From: Cranoglanis bouderius
Lineage: Eukaryota; Chordata; Actinopteri; Siluriformes; Cranoglanididae
DNA length: 64,000 bases
Assembly: GCA_023630585.1 (NCBI GenBank)
Contig: CM042567.1
Span: 1,708,501-1,772,500, forward strand
Direction of reading: 5' to 3'
Part shown: positions 46,942-58,004 of the stretch, in pieces
Numbering within the stretch: position 1 is the stretch's first letter
Layout of the letters: each line of letters opens with the position of its first letter
Made by a program: the position numbers and the translations under genes
The notes under the pieces: model-generated
What the model was told of the DNA's origin: nothing
The model's input: only the letters and a program-made list of their open reading frames with translations
Databases searched by the model: none

Positions 46942-49234
46942 ATGATTCCTCACATTTTGGGGACATTTTGTCCTTTTTCCTCCCCAATACATTTTAGGCT
47001 GTTCTCATGAGTAATGAGTCAGTTTCTAAAAGTGTCTGAAAGTCTGTGTAGAAGTAAATAAAGCCAATTAGCTTTAATTGTTCTACTTTCAGCTGTCCCT
47101 GGCTGAAGCTGAGGAGAAACACCAGAAGGCTGTGGAGACCATTGCTCAGCTGGAGGTGGAGAAGTCTGATTTGAAAGACCAAGTGGAGAGAATGCGAGGA
47201 ACAGTGCAGGACCTGGGGAACCTGCTAACTGTGACTCAGATGGAGTGTGATGAGCTGACGAACGTAAGCGAGAAAAGTCTTGCATTAAGCAGCTCCTTTA
47301 GTAATAATATGAGGACTTTTCATGTTTATGCTGCATGATGAGGTTCATTTAACCAAAATGAAAGTTGTATTTTCAAGTTATTATTATTTTTTTTACTAAA
47401 TAGAAGTGACCCATTGCAGATGTGAACATTAAGCACCTGAGTTTAAACCTCTTTTGCCCAATGTGTGTGGTTTAGGAGTGTGAGCGAGAGCGGGAGGCTC
47501 ACAGCATCCTCCAGTCCTATCACAAAGACACGGAGGAGAAGTTAAAACACTGTGAAGAGTTACTGAATGTAAGATTTTCTTCTCACTAAGCCAAGATTTT
47601 TTTTTTTTACAATTTGCAGATGTGAACATTAAGCACTCAAGTTTGAACATCTTTTTCCCCGTGTGTGTTTAGGAGTGTGAGATGAAGAACGATGAAATGA
47701 AGGAGACTCTGATACACAAGGAGGAGTTACTGAAGGTAAACTTTCCTTCTCATGAAACTATGACTGCTATTGTGAACTGTGTGTGTGTGTGTGTACGTGA
47801 TTCCTCACATTTTGGGGACATTTTGTCCTTTTTCCTCCCCAGTACATTTTAGGCTGTTTTCATGAGTAATGAGTCAGTTTCTAAAAGTGTCTGAAAGTCT
47901 GTGTAGAAGTAAATAAAGCAAATTAGCTTTAATTGTTCTACTTTCAGGTCTCCCTGGCTGAAGCTGAGGAGAAACACCAGAAGGCTGTGGAGACCATTGC
48001 TCAGCTGGAGGTGGAGAAGTCTGACCTGAAATACCAGTTGGAGACACTGCGAGGAACAGTGCAGGACCTGGGGAACCTGCTAACTGAGACTCAGATGGAG
48101 TGTGATGAGCTAACAAATGTAAGCGAGAAAAGTCTTGCATTAATCAGCTCCTTTAGTAATAATATGGGGATTTTTCATGTTTATCCTGCATGATGAGGTT
48201 CATTTAACCAAAATGAAAGTTGTATTTTCAAGTTATTAGGTTTTTTTTTTTTTTTTACTAAATAGAAGTGACCCATTGCAGATGTGAACATTAAGCACCT
48301 GAGTTTAAACCTCTTTTGCCCAATGTGTGTGGTTTAGGAGTGTGAGCGAGAGCGGGAGGCTCACAGCATCCTCCAGTCCTATCACAAAGACACGGAGGAG
48401 AAGTTAAAACACTGTGAAGAGTTACTGAATGTAAGATTTTCTTCTCACTTAGCCAAGATTTTTTTTTTACAATTTGCAGATGTGAACATTAAGCACTCAA
48501 GTTTGAACATCTTTTGCCCTGTGTGTGTTTAGGAGTGTGAGATGAAGAACGATGAAATGAAGGAGACTCTGATACACAAGGAGGAGTTCCTGAAGGTAAA
48601 CTTTCCTTCTCATGACACTATGACTGCTATTGTGAACTGTCTGTGTGTGTGTGTGTGTACGTGATTCCTCACATTTTGGGGACATTTTGTCCTTTTTCCT
48701 CCCCAATACATTTTAGGCTGTTCTCATGAGTAATGAGTCAGTTTCTAAAAGTGTCTGAAAGTCTGTGTAGAAGTAAATAAAGCCAATTAGCTTTAATTGT
48801 TCTACTTTCAGGTCTCCCTGGCTGAAGCTGAGGAGAAACACCAGAAGGCTGTGGAGACCATTGCTCAGCTGGAGGTGGAGAAGTCTGACCTGAAATACCA
48901 AGTGAAGACACTGCGAGAAACAGTGCAGGACCTGGGGACCGTGCTATCTAAGACTCAAATTGAGTGTGATGAGCTGACGAACGTAAGCGAGAAAACTCTT
49001 GCATTAAGCATCTCATTTAGTAATAATATGAGGACTGTATTTATGTTTAAGAATTAAGCACTCGAATTTAAATTTCTTTTGCCCCATGTGTGTGTTTTAG
49101 AAGTATGAGCGAGAGCGGGAGGCTAACAGATTCCTCCAGACAGAGAAGGATCAAATGAAGGAGAATCTGATGCACAACGAGGAGTTACTGAAGGTAAACT
49201 TTCCTTTTCATGAGACTATGACTGCTATTGTAAG

Positions 49235-49295
<61 letters not shown>

Positions 49296-50022
49296 TCATG
49301 AGTAATGAGTCAGTTTTTAAAATTGTCTTAATGTGTGTGTAGAAGTAAATAAAGCCAATAAGTCTTAATTGTTGTGCTTTCAGGTCCCCCTGGCTGAAGC
49401 TGAGGAGAAACACCAGAAGGCTGTGGAGACCATTGCTCAGCTGGAGATGGAGAAGTCTGACCTGAAATACCAGTTGGAGACACTGCGAGGAACAGTGCAG
49501 GACATGGGGAACTGGCTAACTGAGACTCAGATGGAGTGTGATGAGCTAACAAACGTAAGCGAGAAAAGTCTTGCATTAATCAGCTCCTTTAGTAATAATA
49601 TGAAGATTTTATTTATGTTTAAGAATTAAGCACTCAAATTTAAACCTCTTTTGCCCCATGTGTGTGGTTTAGGAGTGTGAGCGAGAGCGGGAGGCTCACA
49701 GCATCCTCCAGTTCTATCACAAAGACACGGAGGAGAAGTTAAAACACTGTGAAGAGTTACTGAATGTAAGATTTTCTTCTCACTTAGCCAAGATTGCTGT
49801 AGTGTTTTTTTCTTTTTTTTTTCTTTTTTTTTTTAAAATACTTTTTACAATTTGCAGATGTGAACATTAAGCACTCAAGTTTGAACATCTTTTGCCTGTG
49901 TTTTTTTGCTTGTGTTTAGGAGTGTGAGATGAAGAACGATGAAATGAGGGAGACTCTGATTCACAACGAGGAGTTACTGAAGGTAAACTTTCCTTCTCAT
50001 GAAACTATGACTGCTATTGTGA

Positions 50023-50060
<38 letters not shown>

Positions 50061-50467
50061 CCTGTTTCCTCACATTTTGGGGCCATTTTGTTCTCCCCCC
50101 CTCCCCCTGTACATCTTAGGCTCATGAATTCTCATGAATGATGAGTCAGTTTGAATGTGAATATGTGTGTAGAAGTAAATAAAGCCAACAAGCCTTGGTT
50201 GTTGAACTTTCAAGTCTCCCTGGCTGAATTGTTAAACTGTATTTTAAAGTTACTAGTTTATGGTAAGCTTTTCTTCTCACTAAGCTATGTCTGCTGGAAT
50301 AAACCGTGCATCAGTTATGGGCCAGCAAAAATATGGATATTTTGAAGTTTCATACATTAAATCTGTCTCTCTTTTTTTTTTTTTTTTTTTTTTTTTAACA
50401 GAAACATGGCATACCTCTCGGATCGAAGGAGACAACAAGTATTGAGACAGAAGGCAGTGAGAGCTGA
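44073..50467 (+). CDS. unrecognised membrane-anchored coiled-coil protein built from tandem exon cassettes
   Basis: Twenty exons: 44073-44235, 44671-44741, 45127-45255, 45649-45819, 46031-46123, 46248-46295, 46478-46645, 46762-46854, 47093-47263, 47476-47568, 47673-47735, 47948-48118, 48338-48430, 48533-48595, 48812-48982, 49101-49193, 49384-49554, 49673-49765, 49920-49982 and 50402-50467. Sum 2247 nt, 748 codons plus stop. All have AG acceptors and GT donors. From exon 3 on every exon is a whole number of codons, so any exon can be lost or gained without a frameshift. Residues about 20-38 (LLYTAGAAATAAGIYCYV) form a likely membrane segment. After a linker, residues 79-727 are charged and heptad-like: six copies of A (about 57 aa, SLAEAEEKHQKAVETIAQLE), B (31 aa, ECEREREAHSILQ) and C (16-21 aa, ECEMKNDEMKETLIHKEELL), with B and C fused in cassettes 2 and 5. 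The protein ends KHGIPLGSKETTSIETEGSE. I do not recognise the family. A cytoplasmic coiled-coil rod anchored to a membrane is an inference. Confidence 0.8.
45606..50260 (+). repeat. tandem genomic repeat carrying the coiled-coil exon cassettes
   Basis: The block AGAAGTAAATAAAGCCAAT recurs at 45606, 46435, 47050, 47905, 48769, 49341 and 50171, giving unit lengths of about 829, 615, 855, 864, 572 and 830 bp. Introns are as alike as exons, for example GTAAGCGAGAAAAGTCTTGC after each A exon and GTAAACTTTCCTTCTCATGA after each C exon, often followed by (TG)n. The seventh unit is a remnant: TCTCCCTGGCTGAA at 50215 runs straight into intron-like sequence. Confidence 0.95.
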
Positions 50468-50513
50468 AATGGGTCCCCATCACAATCAACATGACGGGGA
50501 GATGAGGGGTGAA

Positions 50514-50519
50514 AATAAA
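50514..50519 (+). terminator. polyadenylation signal of the coiled-coil gene
   Basis: AATAAA 47 bp after the stop codon. Confidence 0.6.
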
Positions 50520-50589
50520 AAGAAAGTAACACATAATGTAACGTGAAGTAAAATGTCAAGCTGGTCTTAGTTTTAAAAAGGGGTTATCT

Positions 50590-50795
50590 GTGGGGGTGGG
50601 GATGGCGGTTCCTCCCCCAGTCCAAAGACATGCGTTGTAGGCTGATTGGCATTTCCAAATTGTCCATAGTGTGTGAATGTGTTTGCAATTGTGTCCTATG
50701 ATGGGTTGGCACCTCGTCCAGAGTGTTCCCCGCCCTGGGATAGGCTCCAGGCTCCCTGTGACTCTGTGGAATACAGAAAATGGATGGATAGCCTG
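50590..50795 (+). repeat. SINE-like teleost repeat, third copy
   Basis: Contains CAGTCCAAAGACATGCG, CCTATGATGGGTTGGCACCT, CGCCCTGGGATAGGCTCCAG and AATGGATGGAT, the standard 3' half of this fish repeat type. Confidence 0.7.
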
Positions 50796-50849
50796 GGTGC
50801 AGTGCCCCATCAGAGCGAGTCAGTCATCATGGATGCTTCCCTCACTGGT

Positions 50850-51345
50850 TAAAGGGTATTATCGTTAACGAAAACTATCATGAAAACTATAGCTATCAGT
50901 GAAAAAACATCAGCGTTAACTGAAATAAAAATAAAACTAAAATAACACATAAGTGAAATAAATGAAATACAAATAAACGAAAAGTAAACTGCAGCTATAA
51001 TGTCCACCGGCAATACGAAACAGAATTTCAGAGGATAAGACTTACATTTTCGTATTTTAAATGTTGGGTGGTCTGACTTAAGAAAATGAAAAGAAAGGTA
51101 GGAAAAGGTAGAGCCCAATTTGGGATTTTTTTTAGTTTGATTCTGCTGCTGATAAAAGCAAATTCAAAACTAAAATGATACTAAAACTAAATACAAAATA
51201 AAAGTAATGATTGTAGAAAAAATAATCAAATCAAAGCTATTTATGCACCATTAAAACTAACCGAAATGAAACTGAAATTGAAAACCAAAATACAAAATGA
51301 AATAAAAATAACAACTAGCAATATTTTTTAAAACTATAATAACCC
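50850..51345. repeat. AAAACTA/AAATAAA-rich dispersed repeat
   Basis: Begins TTATCGTTAACGAAAACTAT and ends AAAACTATAATAACCCTGCA; low-complexity between, with no coding capacity. Confidence 0.5.
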
Positions 51346-51924
51346 TGCACTGGTCAGGGTCATCATCACCTTGGCCTATAAGCAGGCCAGACAAGAAGCC
51401 CAATCAGTGACAGGGACTGGTTATACAGGTGATAAACACTGCCCCCTGGGTTTCCTGTCCAGTGCCGACCCAGTGTAAACTCTGTAAGAAAGTTTTTATC
51501 AGTACTGTTTATTACGCTCCCTCACATTTCTTTTTCAGCTTGATTTTTACTTCGCATTTTTCACCCCTCATATGTTATAAGATACAAGGAAAAATATAAA
51601 CAAGAAATCAACACAAAGAAGTTGACAATCCCACAGAAAGAAATCTAAGAAGAGTATTTAAGAAAAAAAAACATATTTAATTTAAAAAAAAAAAGAAATA
51701 ATAAACAAACAAACAAATAAGTAAATGTATTTCTCTGGAACAGTTCATTTCATCTCTCCATGGAGCATTTTAATCAGTCAGTTAGTCAGGAAAAGTGTTT
51801 CTTTGTGTCTCTCTCAGTGTTTCAGTCTCCTTCTGGAGCCAGGAATTATTTTATTTCTTCACTACTTGCTCTTCCATGAGTACTTTTTAATCACTCCTTG
51901 ATGCATTAAGCAATGACTTGTCCT

Positions 51925-52110
51925 TCAAAATGACTGAAAGTCGGCACAGTGCAGGGCGAAGTTGAGTGAGATCCGGAGCTCATTCCTCATGAGGTCCACA
52001 GAGCACTGGTTATGGACATCACAACATTAATTTGCCATCCTGGAGAAGATTCTCTCCACATACCCTGCTGAGGCCAGTACACACAGGTTGTAGGAGATGA
52101 TTGACAGTAT
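51925..52110 (-). pseudogene. hAT transposase C-terminal remnant
   Basis: The minus strand, with one break, reads LSIISYNLCVLASAGYVERI followed by FSRMA and then SVDLMRNELRISLNFALHC. This matches the hAT C-terminal dimerisation pattern (A..ERIFS.M ... L...EL). Small fragment; the rest of the element was not found. Confidence 0.5.
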
Positions 52111-52486
52111 ATTTGGGAAATACAGCCATCCACCCATCCACCTGGCAGCCACATATGTGACCCTTCCATTGAAGAGACCTATATGAACTTGACGAGCTTA
52201 AGTAATTAGCAGAAACCTAAAAAAAACAAACTTACATATAGTTTAAAAATATACCATTAACTGTTTGATGACACAGACAGATTATTATTGCTGGACAAAA
52301 CACACCTAACATTACATAACCCATATGTGTGCTCAATGTATCCAAAAGTGCTAGTTTTGCTAAGCCAATGGACCATTTTCACACTTTCAGGTAAAAGCAA
52401 AAGCAGTGCAATCACAAAAAAATAAAGTAACTATGAGACAGTTTTACTCTCTCCTAAGCCAAGATTCGTAACTAAACTCAAAACTC

Positions 52487-52645
52487 GAAAACTAGCAGAA
52501 AAGAGGACAACTAAACGACTAAAACACCATTCCCAAGGCAAGATTTTCACCACATTGAGTCAGCTTCATTGTGGGAATGCTAACCTGCTGAACGTCTGCA
52601 GCACTAACGCTGATTTACACTGTAAAATAATAATAATCATCATCC
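52487..52645 (+). repeat. duplicated segment, copy 1
   Basis: Shares GGACAACTAAACGACTAAAA, CACCATTCCCAAG, GTCAGCTTCATTGTGGGAAT and AACGCTGATTTACACTGTAA with 55485-55750. The later pieces around TTTAGGTTTAGCTCCTC (52770) and TTTTAAGCTTAGCTCCTC (55970) also correspond. Confidence 0.85.
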
Positions 52646-52994
52646 TTTAAATGATATTTTAATGTTTAGTCAGGGTTTCTGTGGTAAAAAAACAAAAAAA
52701 ACAGACACTATAACTTTTTGTATGCTTTGTTTGTTTTTGTTACTGATTATGCACAAGTATTACTCATAATTTTAGGTTTAGCTCCTCTGTACTTTGTTTA
52801 CACTTTGCACAGCCACTTTAATCTATTCTGCACTTTACATACCTGAACACTGTGAATGACGTTCAGATTAAAGTAACCTCGGACTAGACCTGCACACTGC
52901 CCTGAGAAGTGTTTCTTGTACTGCGTTAACTGTTAAATAAAAACGGGTAAAAGTGTGTGTGTTACTGTGTTACTGTGTCACCTTGTGTATGCTA

Positions 52995-53125
52995 CCAGTG
53001 TTGGGGAAGTTACTTCAAAAAAAGTAATTAATTACTGATTACATAGTCAACATTGTGTGTAAATTACTGATTAATTACCCTGTCTGAAAAGTAATTGCAT
53101 TACTCATTACTAATTACTTCTTAAA
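52995..53125 (+). repeat. dispersed repeat (TTGGGGAAGTTACTT family)
   Basis: TTGGGGAAGTTACTTC followed by AAGTAATTAATTACTG and further TAATTACT words, a form common in fish genomes. No coding capacity. Confidence 0.5.
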
Positions 53126-53618
53126 ATCCATATTAACCTTGACCACATGGACAACAGAAATGTAACTTTTCTTTTTAAATCTTTAAATTTGAGTCAAACA
53201 TGGAATAGTTTAGCCTATTATGCATAGCTTTATTAAACCATTCTTAATACAAAAATGTAAACAAATGATATAAACAGGTTTAACAATAAGAGCTACTACT
53301 TCGGAGAGAGGCCGATGGAGTTTTTCCCCAGGACATAACTTACATTTTACTGTGATGTTCTTGTCTACGTGTCAAAAAAATGAAGTAATGGCAATATTTC
53401 CACTGACTAAAATAGCCACTTGTTTCTGCTGAAATCCTTGAACTTGAGCCACCTGGCACGAACTTGTGTGCACGTGCGCTAGCCTACAAATAACGAATTT
53501 AAAGGGGCTGAGTTAAATTAGAAAACAAATGTAATATTTAGATGATAAATTTACATCTTAAATTGAATATTGTTTTATACAGAATTGTTGAAAGTCTATA
53601 CAGTATGTAATGCAATTA

Positions 53619-54950
53619 CAGTGGGGGGAAAATAGTATTTGATCCCCTGCTGATTTTGTACGTTTGCCCACTGACAAAGAAATGATCAGTCTATAATTTT
53701 AATGGTAGGTGTATTTTAACAGTGAGAGACAGAATAACAACAAAAAAAATCAGAAAAACACATTTCAAAAAAGTTATAAATTGATTTTCATTTTAATGAG
53801 TGAAATAAGTATTTGATCCCCTATCAATCAGCAAGATTTCTGGCTCCCAGGTGTCTTTTACATAGGTAACGAGCTGAGATTAGGAGCACTCTCTTAAAGG
53901 GCGTGCTCCTAATCTCAGTTTGTTACCTGTAAAAAGACACCTGTCCACAGAAGCAATCAATCAATCAGATTCCAAACTCTCCACCATGGCCAAGACTAAA
54001 GAGCTGTCCAAGGATGTCAGGGACAAGATTGTAGACCTACACAAGGCTGGAATGGGCTACAAGACCATCGCCAAGCAGCTTGGTGAGAAGGTGACAACAG
54101 TTGGTGCGATTATTCGCAAATGGAAGAAACTGTCAGTCTCCCTCGGTCTGGGGCTCCATGCAAGATCTCACCTCGTGGAGTTTCAATGATCATGAGAACG
54201 GTGAGGAATCAGCCCAGAACTATACAGGAGGATCTTGTTAATGATCTCAAGGCAGCTGGGACCATAGTCACCAAGAAAATAATTGGTAACACACTACGCC
54301 GTGAAGGACTGAAATCCTGCAGCGCCCGCAAGGTCCCCCTGCTCAAGAAAGCACATGTACAGGCCCGTCTGAAGTTTGCCTGAATGATTCAGAGGAGAAC
54401 TGGGTGAAAGTGTTGTGGTCAGGTGTGGTCAGATCTCTTTGGCATCAACTCAACTCGCCGTGTTTGGAGGAGGAGGAATGCTGCCTATGACCCCAAGAAC
54501 ACCATCCCCACCATCAAACATAGAGGTGGGAACATTATGCTTTGGGGGTGTTTTTCTGCTAAGGGGACAGGACAACTGCACCGCATCAAAGGGACGATGG
54601 ACGGGGCCATGTACCATCAAATCTTGGGTGAGAACCTCCTTCCCTCAGCCAGGGCATTGAAAATGACCTTAATGACTTGGAGAGGATCTGCAAAGAGGAG
54701 TGGGACAAAATCCCTCCTGAGATGTGTGCAAACCTGGTGGCCAACTACAAGAAACGTCTGACCTCTGTGATTGTCAACAAGGGTTTTGCCACCAAGTACT
54801 AAGTCGAAGGGGTCAAATACTTATTTCACTCATTAAAATGCAAATCAATTTATAACTTTTTTGAAATGCGTTTTTCTGGATTTTTTTTGTTGTTATTCTG
54901 TCTCTCACTGTTAAAATACACCTACAATTAAAATCATAGACTGATCATTT
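53619..54950 (+). mobile_element. Tc1-like DNA transposon, internally deleted copy 2
   Basis: The left end CAGTGGGGGGAAAATAG is intact and preceded by TA (53617-53618). The right inverted repeat stops after GACTGATCATTT (54950) and has lost about its outer 80 bp where another dispersed repeat begins. Same lineage as 14851-16243 in opposite orientation. Confidence 0.93.
53985..54802 (+). pseudogene. Tc1-like transposase remnant (copy 2)
   Basis: Frame pieces MAKTKELSKDVRDKIVDLHK, METVSLPRSGAPCKISPRG-like, a stop after ARLKFA, LFGINSTRRVWRRRNAAYDP and SARALKM joined to the C-terminal region, ending at VNKGFATKY. The frameshift, stop, altered first-Asp region and catalytic-domain deletion are the same as in copy 1 (15059-15875). 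Not functional. Confidence 0.9.
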
Positions 54951-55040
54951 TGAAAAAATGGCAAGTTCTTCCGAATATTACGGAGTTTGCTCGATTTTTC
55001 GTTCATTTCTGTTACCGTAAAAATCCTGGAGGGACTGAAC
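54951..55040. repeat. dispersed repeat truncating Tc1-like copy 2
   Basis: ATATTACGGAGTTTGC, TTTCTGTTACCGTAAAAATC and CTGGAGGGACTG match the repeat at 10365-10555 with substitutions. Confidence 0.5.
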
Positions 55041-55484
55041 ACTGTATGCTGCTTACTTAATTTCCTACGTCCTGTGTTATTTTACAGGTGTTACATGTTC
55101 ACACCTGAGGCTAGCTAAATTAGATTTTGTTATACTGTACACCTCTGCATATGTTTGGCGACAGTAAAGTTTAATTGAATGCGCTGGGGCAGTGTATGGG
55201 GGTTTTTGGGGTGCCAATACTTTCGTGTCGAGAAATAGATGACCTACAGTCAGTAATTGTACAAAAAACTGACCTTGGTGAAGCTGATAAATATATGCAA
55301 AAATAAATATGTGTATAAACTAGGTTTATCTGTATAACTCAAGTTTGAATAGTGCAAGTTTTAAAGACCCGCCCATTACGCTTAAAGCCACGCCCATCTC
55401 TGCCTTCCACCAGCAGCGTCTCAGTCAGTGATGAGAAAATTCCTGCAGGAAGAACAACTGGTTGAAGTCGGGAGCTGGAAGCCA

Positions 55485-55750
55485 GCGGGAAAAGGACAAC
55501 TAAACGATTAAGACACCATTCCCAAGATCAGATTTCCACTATATATATTCCCAGGTATGTTCCTGCCTAAAAACGAGCCTTGTGCGAATCATTATTTGGT
55601 TATTTTTCGGCTTGTTTTTTGCAGCGGTGTAGAGTCACACTCATCAACAGCATTGTAGGAAAACGTCAGCTTCATTGTGGGAATGCTAACCTGCTAAAGT
55701 TCTGCAGCGCCAACGCTGATTTACACTGTAAAATAATAATAATTATCCTT
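55485..55750 (+). repeat. duplicated segment, copy 2
   Basis: Counterpart of 52487-52645. It contains an extra stretch (about 55545-55660) between the shared blocks. Confidence 0.8.
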
Positions 55751-56215
55751 TTTATTACGTTTTAGCGTTTCGGCAGGCACAGTATGTCTTTGTAGGAACG
55801 GGATTCGTGAAGGGAAGATAAGGATTATTGAAAGGAGGCGCTTTAATACCGGATGCTAGTTCGCTAGCTAGCTAATAATTTCTGAGGTAAAAATAAATAA
55901 ATAAAATAACGGACGCTATAAATTCAGGTGTCACTTTTTTAGGTTTGTGTGCTCGTATTACTCCGGTTTTAAGCTTAGCTCCTCAGAAAACGTGTACCAG
56001 AGCTCAAAAACTCACAATAACAAAAACTTTTTGTTGTTGTTGGTCTTTTTAGTGTTTGGTGATAAAAGTGAACTTCTCCATGTTAATGTTACTCATGAAT
56101 GAATAGGAGTTCATCTGTAACGCGCATGCGCAGGATTTCCCCTTCAAATTTCCTTTTCTCCATGCAGGACTCTAGGCATTAATGCTTATTTCCTTCAGTC
56201 CCAGTCTGGTTTTAA

Positions 56216-56216
<1 letters not shown>

Positions 56217-56260
<44 letters not shown>
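56217..56260 (+). repeat. (GT)n microsatellite
   Basis: About 22 GT units. Another (CA)n tract follows at 56386-56418 and further (GT)n at 56611-56636. Confidence 0.95.
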
Positions 56261-56263
<3 letters not shown>

Positions 56264-56383
56264 TGACCTGGTGGTTGATGACAGGAGCTCGGTTTCTCCA
56301 AATCTTACCATCTGTTTTCCTCCAGGCGGGGTGTCCTCTTTTATACCCAGCTGTAAAACTGCGAAACAGTCCAGGCCTCTTGT

Positions 56384-56423
<40 letters not shown>

Positions 56424-56739
56424 AGGGTCATGTTTTATTTAAACACTCACATTCCCTCAGAATTGCTCATTTTGAGTGTTTCTAGGTGTGTGTGTGTGTG
56501 AGAGAGAGATTTACCTGTACAGTACTATTCGGACGGGATTAGTTTTCTGGACGTGTGTGTAATTCTGATCAATTTGCATGGGATAAGTGATCTCTGTATA
56601 TATCACAGAGGTGTGTGTGTGTGTGTGTGTGTGTGTCACACCATGAACACATGCTCATCACCTTAAACAAACCAAAAAGCAAAACTCTTTCATTCATTGG
56701 TCAGAAATACGGCGACGGAAAAAAGTTAAACCTTTAACA

Positions 56740-57090
56740 ATTAAGTGTGTAGAAATCACAAAAGCCATCAAAACACGGTTAACCGATTCAATAACGATCT
56801 AAATACCGAGTTTTAAACAGTCTGTGTGTTTATTTTCTCCCGAACACACGGCGTTTCTGCAGCTCTGTGCTCTGGATCAGTTTAGCAGCTCGAATGAAAC
56901 GTCTACAAAACACACGCCGCGTCTGATTCACTTCCTGCAGTGAGTCGATTCAGAGTCGAATCACTTTCTCACTCTGAAGCGGCTCGAGACTCGGACGCTC
57001 TCGGACCCGATCTTTCCAGCCTCTGAACATCACTCTCGCTCAGACTAAACATACGGAAATGCAGAGCTGTTTCATGTTACGGGGGGAAAA
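56740..57090. repeat. relative of the MITE-like element at 8039-8479
   Basis: Shares GTGTAGAAATCACA, CTGATTCACTTCCTGC, GAGTCGAATCACTTT and the GACGCTCTCGGACC block. Terminal repeats are not evident. Confidence 0.5.
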
Positions 57091-57327
57091 TACGTTTCCT
57101 GATACTTTATTTATTTATTTTTTAAATATCTGAGGAGGTTCCTGAGGAGTTCATTTCATTTACAGTCAGTTCCTTGATTATTGGTTTTCTTTCTAAATAT
57201 ACATCAACTGCCTTCAGACAGCCTTTGAAATAAATATGGCTGTTTTTACTTCCTCCGTTTCTTTTTTTTTTTTTTTTTTTTTTCCTTCCTCCGTCAGTTT
57301 ATTTTTTTTCCCCCCGAAAAGAATGTT

Positions 57328-57417
57328 CTAATCCACATCTGGATCCCTCAGGTCGCCCACAGATGTCATGCTTTTCTCTTTCTCTTCTTCCTCGCTGTGT
57401 TGTTTCATCTCTGAGTC
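57328..57417 (-). CDS. possible terminal coding exon of an unidentified gene
   Basis: On the minus strand an acceptor (TTCCTCTAG) is followed by 30 codons reading DSEMKQHSEEEEKEKS then MTSVGDLRDPDVD and a stop. AATAAA lies about 25 bp further (57299-57304). The acidic C-terminus looks coding, but I do not recognise it, and the upstream exon was not found: a donor 34 bp before this acceptor would make an impossibly short intron. It could be chance. Confidence 0.25.
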   Translation of the reverse strand, partial: DSEMKQHSEEEEKEKSMTSVGDLRDPDVD

Positions 57418-57949
57418 CTAGAGGAACGGTGAAGGACACGGCGTGACTCACGAACGTGTCCGCTTCCTTTTGCGGCTCTTTGCCGGACGTCTTTGTTGTC
57501 TGTAAAATCGGTATGGATCCGGATGCGTGTTGGATCCGGATATATCGGTTGCAGAAGTTGTGGTGAAAATCGTGAGCCCGAGAGAGGGAATACCAGACGG
57601 AGAGTGGGAGGATGTGGGGATGTGCGTTTCCTGTTGGCGTCCTGTAGATTTACACCGATACTGTTTGAAATCTGGAGAACGGAGAAGTCTGCGATGGTGA
57701 TGTTGAGCTGGACGAGTCTTTAACCAAACGGGGGTTTTTTTTTTGGGGGGGGGGGGCTTTGATTCGTACTCGTGATTTAGAACGATCTGAATACGCATTT
57801 AATAAGACTTTAATGTGTATTTAATATTCAGTACATAATAAACATGTGTTCAGGACAAATTCGTCGCTCCTCACTACAAGCGTGCATTTAAATCGTTTTA
57901 AAATCCACTCGCACGTCGTTTCTCTCCTTTTTCTGCCGTACACTCGCCG

Positions 57950-57955
57950 AGCTTC

Positions 57956-58000
<45 letters not shown>
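57950..58000 (+). repeat. (GT)n microsatellite
   Basis: About 20 GT units at 57961-58000. Confidence 0.9.

Positions 58001-58004
<4 letters not shown>

Noticed and set aside
45083..49576. Repeated minus-strand frames (MQDFSRLRSSAHHTPSESQL type)
   Set aside because: Antisense shadows of the A exons of the cassette gene, repeated because the exons are repeated; the sense strand has splice sites and a consistent frame.
56330..56375. Minus-strand exon-like stretch LGIKEDTPPGGKQM with AG and GTAAG borders
   Set aside because: Too short, between two dinucleotide repeats, and no neighbouring exon in a matching phase was found.
57448..57798. 116-codon minus-strand frame ending in a basic tail, plus a candidate 48-nt exon just upstream of 57417
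   Set aside because: The frame has no recognisable domain, and joining the small exon to 57328-57417 would need a 34-bp intron, too short for a vertebrate.
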